DNA of 64,000 bases, from NCBI GenBank assembly GCA_002337145.1, contig DDFK01000003.1, positions 310,001-374,000 on the forward strand, in the 5' to 3' direction. The DNA comes from Chitinophagaceae bacterium UBA1930 (GTDB lineage Bacteria; Bacteroidota; Bacteroidia; Chitinophagales; Chitinophagaceae). This document shows positions 34,939-44,228 of the stretch, in pieces. How positions within the stretch are numbered: position 1 is the stretch's first letter; each line of letters begins with the position of its first letter. The translations under genes were made by a program, and so were the position numbers. The notes beneath the pieces were generated by a model, which had not been told where the DNA came from, ran no database searches, and saw nothing but the letters and a program-made list of their open reading frames with translations.

Positions 34939-35547
34939 ATGAAAAAATTATTTTTACTCGCTTCAATAGCGATGACTGTGGCACTTACCACATCGGCCCA
35001 AATCAATATCAAGAGCATGGACCCAAAAGCTGCAAGGGAAAAAGCAAGTGCTGCCTTAAAAGACAAAAATGCCAATAAAGGCAAGGCAAGTGCCTTTACT
35101 TCCGCTGACGATTGCGGAGCATTCACAAAAACTGAAACAGCCAAAGACGGTACAACATCACAGTCTGCTAAAGACTTCTTGATTGTTTCCAATGATGGCT
35201 CCACAGGTTTTGGCTTTACCATGTATTCGGTAATGCTGGAAGGTGAAAAATATGTGGTAATTGTTGGTGTGGCTCTGGAAAAAGGAATCTGTGTGGACAA
35301 AAGCTCTAAACTTACCGTAACTTTTGAAGATGGCGAGCAGGTAGCATTAAAGAATTTCAAGGCAGACAATTGTGATGGTGTTGTGCAGGCAATTATTGGT
35401 AAGAAAGTGGCCAATGAAGCGGTTGCAGAACAACTGAAAACCAAAAAAGTAAAAAGCATCAAACTGGAAGGTGTTGAAAAAACAATCGCAAAATCTTTTA
35501 GTGAAAACAACCAAATTCAATTACAGGGCACTATTAAGTGTTTGTAA
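34939..35547 (+). CDS. Secreted protein of unknown function
   Basis: 202 residues with signal peptide MKKLFLLASIAMTVALTTSAQ. A Lys/Ala-rich linker ('KAAREKASAALKDKNANKGK') is followed by a compact domain with four Cys ('DDCGAF', 'KGICVD', 'ADNCDG' and the terminal 'IKCL'), which may form disulfides. No recognised family. A promoter-like TACATTTA lies about 20 bases upstream. It stands alone between two terminators. Confidence 0.75.
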   Translation: MKKLFLLASIAMTVALTTSAQINIKSMDPKAAREKASAALKDKNANKGKASAFTSADDCGAFTKTETAKDGTTSQSAKDFLIVSNDGSTGFGFTMYSVMLEGEKYVVIVGVALEKGICVDKSSKLTVTFEDGEQVALKNFKADNCDGVVQAIIGKKVANEAVAEQLKTKKVKSIKLEGVEKTIAKSFSENNQIQLQGTIKCL

Positions 35548-35571
35548 TCGAGCTATATTTTCTTGTAATAA

Positions 35572-35599
35572 AAAAAGACGCTTAAAGCGTCTTTTTTTA
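35572..35599 (+). terminator. Terminator after the 202-residue secreted protein gene
   Basis: Stem AAAGACGCTT / AAGCGTCTTT followed by a T-run, 25 bases past the stop codon. Confidence 0.85.
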
Positions 35600-35804
35600 T
35601 TCATACAGGTACCGTTAATAGCTACAATATATAAACCTCTGTATTTCAGAATATTCAGTTTATAAAGTTTGTAAAACAACAAATAACAGTTATACAAGCG
35701 TATGGTATTTACCGATTCCGCATATCAAATTTCTTGTCTGTTGGTCTTTCGGAAAGGATTTTGCTTACCTTGTTCCCCTAATTTTTTCCACTAAAACTTC
35801 TTTC

Positions 35805-38800
35805 ATGAAAAAAATCTACACAATCCTATTGGCATTGTCATTCTTTTTCTTCAATGAGGTAAGGGCCCAGAATAATTTTTGGAGCGATACCCCTGAATCA
35901 AGTATGAGAACTGCCAATCAAAAAAGGGTAATCACTCCTACTAAGTTTAGGAGCCTTAGCCTGGATACCTTTCAATTGAAACAATTTTTTAAAACTGTAC
36001 CAATTGAATTCACCGAAGCTGCCAAAAACAGTTCGCCTGTTTTAAGTATCCCAATGCCAGATGGTAGCTACAGCCATTTTTCTATTGTTGAATCGCCGAT
36101 TATGGAACCGGGCCTGGCTGCAAAATTCCCCAATATCAAAACATATAGTGGTCAGGGCATTGAAGACAGAACTGCGACCATTAAAATAGACTGGACAGAT
36201 TTTGGTTTTCACGCCATGATCTATTCTGCCGTGTTGGGCTCCATTTCTATTGACCCTTATGCAAGGGGAAATAAAATCCATTACATCTCCTATTCAAAAG
36301 AAGATCTAACTCCCAGGAGTTTTAAGGAAGAGGGTGTTGAAATTTCTCAAGACCACCTTAACAGAGAGGCAAGTCAGCAAAGTACCCAATCTGGTTTTTG
36401 CTTCGGTACGCAATTACGCACGTATAGGTTGGCTGTTGCCTGTACAGGAGAGTATGCCTATGCTGTTGGTGGATTCACTGCTTCTTTGTTGCACTCTGCA
36501 ATTGTAACTACCATCAACAGGGTTGATGGGGTTTACGAAAAAGAAGTTGCAATAAGGTTGGTTTTGATAAACAACAATAACACTATAGAATATGTTGACT
36601 CACTTGCAGACCCTTTTCCATATGGGTATGATAACAATGCCACTCAATTGATCAATGCAAGCCAATCGGTAATTACAAGCAATATTGGGAGTGCCAATTT
36701 TGATATAGGCCATACATTCAGTACGGGTGGCGGTGGCTTGGCAGGATTGGGTGTAGTTTGTAACAACTCCCAGAAGGCCAGAGGCATTACCGGTAGCCCT
36801 TATCCAGTTGGTGATGCTTATGATATTGATTTTGTGGCCCACGAAATGGGGCACCAGTTTGGTGGCAGCCACAGCTTTAATGCCATTACGGGCAACTGTG
36901 GCGGTACGCCATCCAATAGAAATGCAGGTACGGCTGTTGAACCAGGCAGCGGCATTACCATTATGGCGTACGCGGGTATTTGTACTGCAACCAATGACCT
37001 GGCCTCGCATAGCATCCCTTATTTCCATACCATAAGCCAGGGGGAAATTGGAACTTACAGCAATTCATCTACAGGCAATACCTGTGCAGTAACCACAACC
37101 ACAGGCAATACTGCACCGGTTGTTAATGCAGGTTCAAATTATACCATTCCTGCAGGTACGCCATTTTCTCTTACCGGCACAGCAACAGATGCAGATGGCG
37201 ACGCATTGACCTATAGCTGGGAAGAGATTGACTTAGGAACAACAGGAGCCAACTGGAACTCGGGCAGCAAGCCTTTCTTCCGTTCTTTTCCACCAACCGT
37301 TTCTGGTACCAGGTATTTTCCGCAGTTAAAGGATGTGACTGCCGGTACGCAAACAATTGGTGAATATTTACCAACAACAGCACAAACCTTGAACTTCCGC
37401 TTGACAGTAAGGGACAATCGCAATGGTGGTGGTGGTGTATGTTCAAGCGAAATGGTACTTACAACAAGTACCGCTTCAGCGGCATTTAAAGTTACCTCTC
37501 AGGCAACTGCAACAACATGGACGGGTAACGGTAGCAATACTGCAACAATAACTTGGAACGCAGGAAGCACAGCAACTGCTCCATTCAATGCAGCCAATGT
37601 TGCCATCCTTTTTTCGGCTGATGGCGGACTTACTTTTCCGTACACATTGTTAAGCTCTACTGCCAACGACGGTACCGAGAACATTGTGATACCTGCTGTA
37701 AACACATTAAAAGGCAGGATAATGGTAAAAGCAATCGGCAATGTTTTCTTTAGCGTGAACTCAAGCGATATTGTTATTTCTGCAGCTTCTTGCTCAGCAG
37801 AAGGATCTGCCATAACACCAACAGCAAGCGTGGCCGCACCAGTTGGCAATGCTGCATTGAACCTGTCATTAAGCCCACAATATGCAACTCCGTTCAGTGC
37901 AAACGGAACAATTTCCAGTACTGACCCAATAAGCACACTTGCCATCTTAAATTCAGCAAGTTCGGGCTGTATCAATTATACCGGAAATGCATACAGTTAT
38001 GATGCTTATACATTTACGGTATCCGTATCTGGCAACTACACGTTCCAACGTACAGGTGCCGGATCTATCTTTAATTTCTATTCAAACAGTTACGACCCAC
38101 AAAACCCTTGTGCCAATTTCATTGCATCCAATTATACAGATGGATTGGGAACCGCAGCATCCGTTGTTGTGACATTAACAGCAGGTGCCACTTATGTTTT
38201 GGTTGAAGGTGTGTATTGGAATACGGCAACCACCACTTCTTACCCATTGCCATTTACCTACTCATTTGCAGTTACTGTAACGCCTACTGGCGGTGCAGTG
38301 TACAATGGTAGCGGTGTTTATATAAACCCAGGTGCTGGTTATAACTACAGCTATGTAATTGTAGATAATGCAACCAATATCATTAAGGCAATAAGCAGCT
38401 CGGCCAATCTAAGCAATGGTACTACATACCCTGCAGGAACATATACAGTATATGGCATTTCCTACAACAGCAACAACTTGTCTACTTTGAACAGTTATAT
38501 TGGTACCAACTTCAATACCCTGTCCAGTGCAACCATTGCCAACCCGGGTACATTCTGTGCAAGCCTTAGCAAGAACACGGTAACAGTAACTGTTCAAGCG
38601 GTTGTACCAGTTAGCTTCCTCGGATTGAAGGCACGTAAACAAGATAAAAATGTGGTGCTGGAATGGGCTACTGCATCCGAAGTGAATAGTGACTATTTCT
38701 CTATTCAACGTTCGGCAGATGGCAGCAACTTTACAACAGAACTTGGTAAGTTAAGTGCTGCAGGCAATAGCACCAGCATTAAGAATTATACCATTAACGA

Positions 38801-39158
38801 CATTCAACCAATTAATGGCTGGAACTACTACCGCATTAAGCAAGTAGATAAGGATGGCCGTACAACCTATAGCAATGTTGCCGCCATTAATTTTGAAAAA
38901 GCAGGTACCATTGTTATTGTTTATCCTAACCCTGCCAAAGACAAATTGACCATTGAATACACCAGCACCAAATCTGGTAATATTCAAATGCAGGTGATGG
39001 ACAGTAAAGGTTCGTTGATATTAAGCAGCAACGCAACTGTTATTGCTGGCAGAAACAGCAACACATTAAACATTGCATCTTTAAGTAAAGGTGTGTATGT
39101 ATTAAAGTGCATAGATGCTGAGAACAACATCAACTTTGTGAAGTTTATTAAAGAGTAA
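35805..39158 (+). CDS. T9SS-secreted reprolysin-like zinc metalloprotease
   Basis: 1117 residues. Signal peptide MKKIYTILLALSFFFFNEVRAQ, then a propeptide of about 170 residues. The metzincin catalytic domain has HEMGHQFGGSH at about residue 346 (the HExxHxxGxxH zinc site), with a Met-turn candidate 'GITIMAYAG'. A PKD-like domain ('NTAPVVNAGSNYTIPAGTPFSLTGTATDADGDALTYSW') and further beta domains follow. The end is a type A T9SS sorting domain ('VYPNPAKDKLTIEY...MDSKGSLIL...LSKGVYVLKCIDAENN'). It is an extracellular protease. The two-arm repeat element follows the terminator. Confidence 0.92.
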   Translation: MKKIYTILLALSFFFFNEVRAQNNFWSDTPESSMRTANQKRVITPTKFRSLSLDTFQLKQFFKTVPIEFTEAAKNSSPVLSIPMPDGSYSHFSIVESPIMEPGLAAKFPNIKTYSGQGIEDRTATIKIDWTDFGFHAMIYSAVLGSISIDPYARGNKIHYISYSKEDLTPRSFKEEGVEISQDHLNREASQQSTQSGFCFGTQLRTYRLAVACTGEYAYAVGGFTASLLHSAIVTTINRVDGVYEKEVAIRLVLINNNNTIEYVDSLADPFPYGYDNNATQLINASQSVITSNIGSANFDIGHTFSTGGGGLAGLGVVCNNSQKARGITGSPYPVGDAYDIDFVAHEMGHQFGGSHSFNAITGNCGGTPSNRNAGTAVEPGSGITIMAYAGICTATNDLASHSIPYFHTISQGEIGTYSNSSTGNTCAVTTTTGNTAPVVNAGSNYTIPAGTPFSLTGTATDADGDALTYSWEEIDLGTTGANWNSGSKPFFRSFPPTVSGTRYFPQLKDVTAGTQTIGEYLPTTAQTLNFRLTVRDNRNGGGGVCSSEMVLTTSTASAAFKVTSQATATTWTGNGSNTATITWNAGSTATAPFNAANVAILFSADGGLTFPYTLLSSTANDGTENIVIPAVNTLKGRIMVKAIGNVFFSVNSSDIVISAASCSAEGSAITPTASVAAPVGNAALNLSLSPQYATPFSANGTISSTDPISTLAILNSASSGCINYTGNAYSYDAYTFTVSVSGNYTFQRTGAGSIFNFYSNSYDPQNPCANFIASNYTDGLGTAASVVVTLTAGATYVLVEGVYWNTATTTSYPLPFTYSFAVTVTPTGGAVYNGSGVYINPGAGYNYSYVIVDNATNIIKAISSSANLSNGTTYPAGTYTVYGISYNSNNLSTLNSYIGTNFNTLSSATIANPGTFCASLSKNTVTVTVQAVVPVSFLGLKARKQDKNVVLEWATASEVNSDYFSIQRSADGSNFTTELGKLSAAGNSTSIKNYTINDIQPINGWNYYRIKQVDKDGRTTYSNVAAINFEKAGTIVIVYPNPAKDKLTIEYTSTKSGNIQMQVMDSKGSLILSSNATVIAGRNSNTLNIASLSKGVYVLKCIDAENNINFVKFIKE

Positions 39159-39180
39159 CAAGCAGTTTATTACAATAAAA

Positions 39181-39207
39181 AAATCCCGCAAATAATTTGC
39201 GGGATTT
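39181..39207. terminator. Terminator after the metalloprotease gene
   Basis: Stem AAATCCCGCAAA / TTTGCGGGATTT with a 3-base loop and flanking A/T runs on both sides. Confidence 0.85.
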
Positions 39208-39213
39208 TTTTAT

Positions 39214-39353
39214 TGACTACCACATAAAGGAAAGTATATGTCAGGTTGAGCCTGTCGAAACCCTTATTTGGATTACCGTTTCATTTGTCGTACTTCTTAC
39301 AAACTCGACAGCATATACAGAATCTTGAACTACTTTCTTTCATCCAATAGTCA
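39214..39353. repeat. MITE-like inverted-repeat element (copy 2)
   Basis: About 140 bases bounded by TGACTA on the left and TAGTCA on the right. Left arm 'GAAAGTATATGTCAGG...GCCTGTCGA' and right arm (read on the minus strand) 'GAAAGAAAGTAGTTCAAG...GCTGTCGA' are imperfect inverted repeats of about 50 bases. One arm also occurs at 20474-20509. There is no reading frame inside. The GTCAGGTTGAGCCTGTCGAA core is, as far as I know, a widespread intergenic sequence in Bacteroidota. Confidence 0.65.
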
Positions 39354-39359
39354 GACTTT

Positions 39360-40529
39360 TTATTCATAATGCAGTGTAAGTTTTAATGAAGGGCTAAAGT
39401 TTTTAAACAAACCTGTGAAAAAGAATTCAGGCTCCAGTTGCAGCCAACCGCTACGCACACCAGGTATGCCCAGTTTAAACGTGTTCGGTTCAAACCAATT
39501 ACCGTTTCTGTTGACCAAGTAACCAAATGAAAAGTTGGTAACAAAATCAAACCCTTCCTTTTGTTTCGATTCAACCTGTGTTAGCCGCAGGGTTATAAAA
39601 TCGTTCCTGTCAGTCACCAATTTATTGGCAATATCCCTTGTAAAGAAAAAGTGCGGTTCCCACATGGCATACAATCTTGTTATGGCATACCTCCTGTCTG
39701 CAAAAGTATAACGCAGTCCTGCCCCCATTGATGGGATGAAACTGCCCAAGGCATATTGAAAACTACCGTACACATTGGGCACCAATTCCTGTACCTGGTT
39801 GCCTGCATTCCTGATCCATTTTGTTTTTCCGGGACTGAACATCTTGCCAGTAACCATATTGAAACTGGCCCTGTAATAACCCCTTTTAATTTTAGTTGAA
39901 TCGGGACTTATATAGCTGGTTGTGGCTTCCTTTACCTTGCTCAAACATTGCGACAATGTAGCATCGGGCAGGTTCTCAATATCGCTGATATTGTTCAATT
40001 GAAACATGATGATAAACGAAGCCCTTAAGTCCTTCAACTCTTTGGAGCCGTTGGCATAAAAGGGTACTTTTTTACCAACCGTTGTATAGATGCAAATACG
40101 TAGCGTATCCATATCCACTTTTAGTTGTACTAGTTCGTTGTTTAAATAGGTATAGCTGGTTGGCCTATTGTCATATGCCACAATACGTATTTGCGGAGCA
40201 TTGTTTTCATTGGCAACATAGTCAAGCCTACGTACCAGTCCATCTGCTTTCAGTGAATCCTGTAAAGGCTTCAGGGCCTTTTTTACTGTAGTGAACAATG
40301 AGTCCAAATTGGGCAGGTGGTTAAGCTGGTTAATGTATTGCATTTCATAGGTAAGCCAGCGGTTATTGGACAGCCAGAAGTCAAAACTCACGCTGCTTGC
40401 TTTGGGTTTGGGCGTATTGAACAATTGTTCAGACATTGGGCCTCGCATATAGAACCTGCCATCGAACTGTGCCTGCACAGCATTGCCAGCTCCTGTCAAA
40501 AACAGGAAAAAAATAATTCTTCTCAACAT
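39360..40529 (-). CDS. Predicted outer-membrane protein, third gene of sigma-factor operon
   Basis: 389 residues with signal peptide MLRRIIFFLFLTGAGNAVQAQ. The second half alternates polar/hydrophobic strands and aromatic-rich turns ('FQYALGSFIPSMGAGLRYTFADRRYAITRLYAMWEPHFFFTRD'). It ends 'SPSLKLTLHYE', consistent with a small beta-barrel with a terminal strand. No family recognised. It starts 5 bases after the anti-sigma-like gene, so it is the likely output or sensor of that system. Confidence 0.7.
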   Translation of the reverse strand: MLRRIIFFLFLTGAGNAVQAQFDGRFYMRGPMSEQLFNTPKPKASSVSFDFWLSNNRWLTYEMQYINQLNHLPNLDSLFTTVKKALKPLQDSLKADGLVRRLDYVANENNAPQIRIVAYDNRPTSYTYLNNELVQLKVDMDTLRICIYTTVGKKVPFYANGSKELKDLRASFIIMFQLNNISDIENLPDATLSQCLSKVKEATTSYISPDSTKIKRGYYRASFNMVTGKMFSPGKTKWIRNAGNQVQELVPNVYGSFQYALGSFIPSMGAGLRYTFADRRYAITRLYAMWEPHFFFTRDIANKLVTDRNDFITLRLTQVESKQKEGFDFVTNFSFGYLVNRNGNWFEPNTFKLGIPGVRSGWLQLEPEFFFTGLFKNFSPSLKLTLHYE

Positions 40530-40534
40530 ACAAT

Positions 40535-41278
40535 TTAACGGTTAATGGTTTTTGAAGTATTCGTTGCTGCTGGTTTTGTTTTAAAAAGCCACCAGCTTTT
40601 ATTCTGTTCAAGCGGCTGTATCTCCATTTCATCCTGTTGATGGATCGCTTTTTTTAAGGCTGCATTGGTCAATGCAACAGGCTGTTGCTGCTCCTGCCCC
40701 ATTTCGTTCAGGTGCACAATTTTCATTCGTGTTTTTTTGGCAGCATTAGATTGCTGCACAGCATTATTGTTAGTAACAGCCATTGCATTTTCAGCCTTGT
40801 ACTCAACAACTGTAGCTGCTACATTTTGCGTTTCTGCTAACGTGTTGTTTACAGCAGGTACAACAGTAACAATGGGTTCGTTGTTTACAGTAATTGGTGC
40901 TATTGCTTTGTTGGTATTGATGACAACAGTTTTTTGTTGTTTATTAATTGGTACAACCTGTTTTAATGGCACTTGCTTTTGTGCGGTTGGTTGTTCCTGA
41001 ACGATGGATATTCCGGTTTCAATTTTTTGGGGTTGTCCTTTTGTGGATACGGTTGCAGCCTGCTTTTTTTCTTGCAATAAAACAAACATGCTGCTTAAGA
41101 TGATGAGCAGAGAAGCTGCGGCCCAATACAGCCATCCTATTCTTTTTGAAGGTTTTTTCTGCAGCCTATTTTCCAGTTGTTGCCAACTTGAAGCGGGACT
41201 GAAGCTAAATGCAGTTGGTATGGCATTCAGTGCTTCCATATTTTCCCTTAGCTGTTTATCGTATTTTTCTGTTGACAT
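40535..41278 (-). CDS. Probable anti-sigma factor (single-pass membrane protein)
   Basis: 247 residues. A cytoplasmic N-terminal region of about 48 residues, one membrane helix ('IGWLYWAAASLLIILSSMFVLL'), and a long low-complexity Val/Gln/Thr/Asn-rich periplasmic stretch. The first codons overlap the sigma gene's end by 23 bases, the typical arrangement for an ECF sigma factor and its membrane anti-sigma. No ZAS-type zinc motif is visible, so the anti-sigma role is inferred from position and topology. Confidence 0.7.
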   Translation of the reverse strand: MSTEKYDKQLRENMEALNAIPTAFSFSPASSWQQLENRLQKKPSKRIGWLYWAAASLLIILSSMFVLLQEKKQAATVSTKGQPQKIETGISIVQEQPTAQKQVPLKQVVPINKQQKTVVINTNKAIAPITVNNEPIVTVVPAVNNTLAETQNVAATVVEYKAENAMAVTNNNAVQQSNAAKKTRMKIVHLNEMGQEQQQPVALTNAALKKAIHQQDEMEIQPLEQNKSWWLFKTKPAATNTSKTINR

Positions 41279-41813
41279 ACACTTCGTTTTGTTTTTGCAA
41301 TAACTGCTGCAGCATTGCCCTGCACTTACTTAGCTGGCTTTTACTGGTGCCTTCGCTAATGTTCAATGCCACTGCTATTTCTTTATGGCTCATCTGTTCC
41401 ATTACAAACAGGTTAAATACCGTTCTGTAGCCAATGGGCAATTGTGTTATAAGCCTGAAAATTTCATCTGCACCCAACTTACCCATTGCTTCCCCATCCA
41501 CTGCAACACTATCAGTTTCGGGCTCGGCTGCTATTGATAGGAAGCTGTTCCTTTTTCTGAGCTCCATCAGGCATTCATTCACCATTATTTTTTTCATCCA
41601 GCCATAAGTAGCTGCTTCATTCACGTAATCAAACTGTGCCAATGATTGGAATATTTTGAAAAAGCCGTTCATCATTACTTCTTCGGCCTGTTCATCTGTT
41701 TTCATGTAACGCCTGCACAATAGAAAAAACGGTGTTGCATACTTGTCAAACAAGTACTTCTGTGCAGTAATACTGCCCGCTTTGCATTCTTTAAGCAGTT
41801 GCTGTAAATCCAT
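41256..41813 (-). CDS. ECF-type RNA polymerase sigma factor
   Basis: 185 residues from the ATG at 41813; the in-frame TTG at 41822 would add three residues. Region 2 includes 'FDKYATPFFLLCRRYMKTDEQAEEVMMNGFFKIFQSLAQFD', and region 4 is 'LPIGYRTVFNLFVMEQMSHKEIAVALNISEGTSKSQLSKCRAMLQQLL'. It directs RNA polymerase to a small regulon, probably linked to the envelope since its two operon partners are envelope proteins. It lies just downstream of the rho terminator. Confidence 0.94.
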   Translation of the reverse strand: MDLQQLLKECKAGSITAQKYLFDKYATPFFLLCRRYMKTDEQAEEVMMNGFFKIFQSLAQFDYVNEAATYGWMKKIMVNECLMELRKRNSFLSIAAEPETDSVAVDGEAMGKLGADEIFRLITQLPIGYRTVFNLFVMEQMSHKEIAVALNISEGTSKSQLSKCRAMLQQLLQKQNEVYVNRKIR

Positions 41814-41860
41814 ATAAAACAATAAATGCCCATGAAGGTAAATTGGTTGCCTGGCAATAA

Positions 41861-41891
41861 AAAAGGCTGTGGGATATTTCCACAGCCTTTT
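41861..41891 (-). terminator. Terminator after rho
   Basis: Stem AAAAGGCTGTGGAAA region paired with TCCCACAGCCTTTT (about 13 bp), 22 bases beyond the rho stop on the minus strand. Confidence 0.85.
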
Positions 41892-41912
41892 GCTATATAT
41901 TTTTATGGCATG

Positions 41913-43568
41913 TTACCTGTTCATACTTGCCAAAAATTCTTCGTTGTCTTTTGTGCCACGCATACGTTTCAATAGTTCGTTCATGGCTTCTTCCGTATTC
42001 ATATCGTTCAGGAACAAACGCAACACATTCATGCGTTGCAGCACTTCTTTGTCCAGCAATAAATCGTCCCTACGGGTTGATGAACCCACTAGGTCGATGG
42101 CTGGGTAGATACGGCGGTTGGCCAACCTTCTGTCCAACTGCAGTTCCATGTTACCGGTGCCTTTAAACTCTTCAAAAATCACCTCATCCATCTTGCTACC
42201 TGTTTCAATCAACGCAGTTGCAAGAATGGTCAATGAACCACCATGTTCTATTTTACGTGCAGCCCCAAAAAACTGTTTTGGCTTTTGCATGGCATTGGCT
42301 TCAACACCACCGCTTAATACCTTACCGCTACTTGGTGCAACAGTATTGTGTGCACGGGCCAAACGGGTAATACTATCCAATAAGATCACAACATCATGTC
42401 CGCACTCAACCAAACGCTTTGCTTTTTGCAAAGCAATGGATGAAACCTTTACGTGTTTTTCCGCTGGTTCATCAAAAGTAGAAGCGATCACTTCGGCCTT
42501 AACGCTACGCTCCATGTCGGTTACCTCTTCGGGGCGTTCGTCAATCAGTACCACAATCAAATAACATTCAGGATGGTTTGCTGCAATGGCATTGGCCACT
42601 TCTTTCAGCAACATGGTTTTACCAACTTTGGGTTGGGCAACAATCAGTCCACGTTGACCCTTACCAATAGGTGTAAACAGGTCCATTATCCTGGTGCTAT
42701 AGCTGGTAGGCGTTGTAAACAGGTTCAGTTTCTCGTAAGGGAACAGCGGTGTTAAATAATCAAAAGGAATCCTGTCCCTTACCTCTTCGGGTTTGAACCC
42801 GTTAATGGCGTCTACCTTTAACAGGGCAAAATATTTTTCGCCTTCTTTGGGTGGACGTACAGAGCCTGAAACAGTATCGCCTGTTTTTAAACCAAACAGC
42901 TTTATCTGGCTGGGCGATACATATACATCGTCTGGAGAACTTAGGTAATTGTAATCGGAAGAACGCAGGAAGCCGTATCCATCGGGCATCATTTCCAGCA
43001 CGCCTTCACCAGAAATAACACCATCAAATTCTATATTAAAAGCCGGTTCGCGGCGATGCTGCTGTTGCTGTGGACGGTTTTGTTGCTGTGACTGGTGCTG
43101 TTGCTGTGGTGCGGTTTCGGTACTTGCCAGTATAGCCTGTGCAAGTGGCGAAATGGTATCTTCTGCCGTATTTAAGTTGATGTTGTTATTGTCTGCATCA
43201 TCATCTGCTGCCTCATCCTGCTTCACTGGTTCTGTTACAGGTGCAGGGGTTGCAGCTGCTTTTTCTATTTTCGGTTTTCTTGTACGGGTTGCTGCTTTGG
43301 GAGCTGCTTTTTCCGGCTGTGCGGCTGGTTGCATCACTTCGGCCTCTTCTGTGCCATTTGAGGTAGATGCTTTAACAATAATGGGTTTGCGGCTTTTGGC
43401 TGCAGGCTTCTTTTCTTTTATTTCGCTTTCTTTAACTGCCTGGCTGTCAAGGATTTTGTAGATAAGTTCTTGTTTGTCTAGTTTTTTGGCCCCGGTAATG
43501 TTCAATTGCTCGGCTATATCCAGCAATTCGGGAATAAGCATGTCGTTTAATTGCAAAATGTCGTACAT
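41913..43568 (-). CDS. rho: Transcription termination factor Rho
   Basis: 551 residues, longer than the ~420 of E. coli because of an N-terminal insertion between the SAP-like helical domain (residues 1-45) and the RNA-binding cold-shock fold ('GEGVLEMMPDGYGFLRSSDYNYLSSPDDVYVSPSQIKLFGLKTGD'). The insertion is Lys/Ala/Pro-rich and then Gln-rich ('QQQHQSQQQNRPQQQQH'). The ATPase has Walker A 'AQPKVGKTM' and 'LIVVLIDERPEEVTDMER'. Such insertions are known in Bacteroidota Rho and can promote condensate formation. The prophage is inserted just upstream of this gene. Confidence 0.97.
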   Translation of the reverse strand: MYDILQLNDMLIPELLDIAEQLNITGAKKLDKQELIYKILDSQAVKESEIKEKKPAAKSRKPIIVKASTSNGTEEAEVMQPAAQPEKAAPKAATRTRKPKIEKAAATPAPVTEPVKQDEAADDDADNNNINLNTAEDTISPLAQAILASTETAPQQQHQSQQQNRPQQQQHRREPAFNIEFDGVISGEGVLEMMPDGYGFLRSSDYNYLSSPDDVYVSPSQIKLFGLKTGDTVSGSVRPPKEGEKYFALLKVDAINGFKPEEVRDRIPFDYLTPLFPYEKLNLFTTPTSYSTRIMDLFTPIGKGQRGLIVAQPKVGKTMLLKEVANAIAANHPECYLIVVLIDERPEEVTDMERSVKAEVIASTFDEPAEKHVKVSSIALQKAKRLVECGHDVVILLDSITRLARAHNTVAPSSGKVLSGGVEANAMQKPKQFFGAARKIEHGGSLTILATALIETGSKMDEVIFEEFKGTGNMELQLDRRLANRRIYPAIDLVGSSTRRDDLLLDKEVLQRMNVLRLFLNDMNTEEAMNELLKRMRGTKDNEEFLASMNR

Positions 43569-44125
43569 AGATTCTATTAGGTGAGGGAAAATGAAATGTT
43601 CTACAATGTTTTTTGGTAAAATCTGATAAGTTGAAAATCTTGGTCAGGTATGTGCTGATTTGGAAAAGAGGTAACTGATATGTAAATAGCAATGAACCTT
43701 TAGGATACAGAATCAGTTGGGTTTCCATTGCAATGTTAAGAAAGGTTTTTGTAAACCAACAAATTTTTTTATTGGCGGAAATGGGTAGTGCTTTTGACCG
43801 AATACACAAAACCCGGTTGGTAGATGCCAATTGAATGAAGGTCGGGGTTTTGGCATGTTTGATGGAATTATTGCACACTACCTGCCTTGCAATACAAATG
43901 GGCAATGATGGTTTGTAGCAGTTAAGCATGATAGGGTGCATTCGCCATCAAGATTGGTAGAAGTTGCCGGTTCTAAGCATTGATGGGCTTATATTTGCCG
44001 CCATTATAAGCGGCAAAACCAAACGTTTAAGAAAATAAAACGAAACGTATAAATTTCACAGCACACCAAAAATAGGAGGTTAAAGTCATTTTATAGGCTA
44101 CTTTCTTAACCCTATATTTGCCGTA
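43569..44125. other. Intergenic region upstream of rho, probable host/prophage junction
   Basis: No convincing gene is present; the open frame that enters it from rho's antisense frames has poor composition. An 8-bp hairpin TTTGCCGC/GCGGCAAA lies at 43994-44017. The block 'ATATTTGCCG' occurs twice (43991 and about 44114), the second time as a promoter-like box. The boundary between host DNA and prophage should fall here or in the next 130 bases, but I could not identify an attachment duplication. Confidence 0.5.
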
Positions 44126-44228
44126 CCACTCAAACAAAATAAGTACCTCAATCACCAATTAAGCAGCGGCTCATTCCCTAATGGCTGGGGCAATCGGGTG
44201 ACTGAGGTTTTTTGTTTGAGTGGTATCT
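44126..44228 (+). ncRNA. Candidate hairpin small RNA at the prophage border
   Basis: ACCACTCAAACAAA near the start is perfectly complementary over 14 bases to TTTGTTTGAGTGGT near the end. Inside it, ACCTCAATCACC pairs with GGTGACTGAGGT with one mismatch, and the second arm is followed by TTTTTT. A CAGC..CATT-CCCT-AATG-GCTG hairpin caps it. TATATTTG, an exact TAnnTTTG promoter box, lies about 10 bases upstream. It could be a phage- or host-encoded small RNA, or a phage end repeat. The 6S RNA identity was considered but is unsupported. Confidence 0.5.

Noticed and set aside
43447..43941. 164-codon minus-strand open frame overlapping the start of rho
   Set aside because: It runs into rho in another frame and has no recognisable domain, and its composition is that of random A/T-rich DNA.
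43994..44017. TTTGCCGC/GCGGCAAA hairpin as a terminator or attachment site
   Set aside because: No T-run on either strand and no second copy at a prophage end within the window; left as an unassigned hairpin.
44126..44228. Identification of the border hairpin as 6S RNA
   Set aside because: The long hairpin is suggestive, but it is shorter than known 6S RNAs and lacks the large central bubble, so I kept only 'candidate small RNA'.
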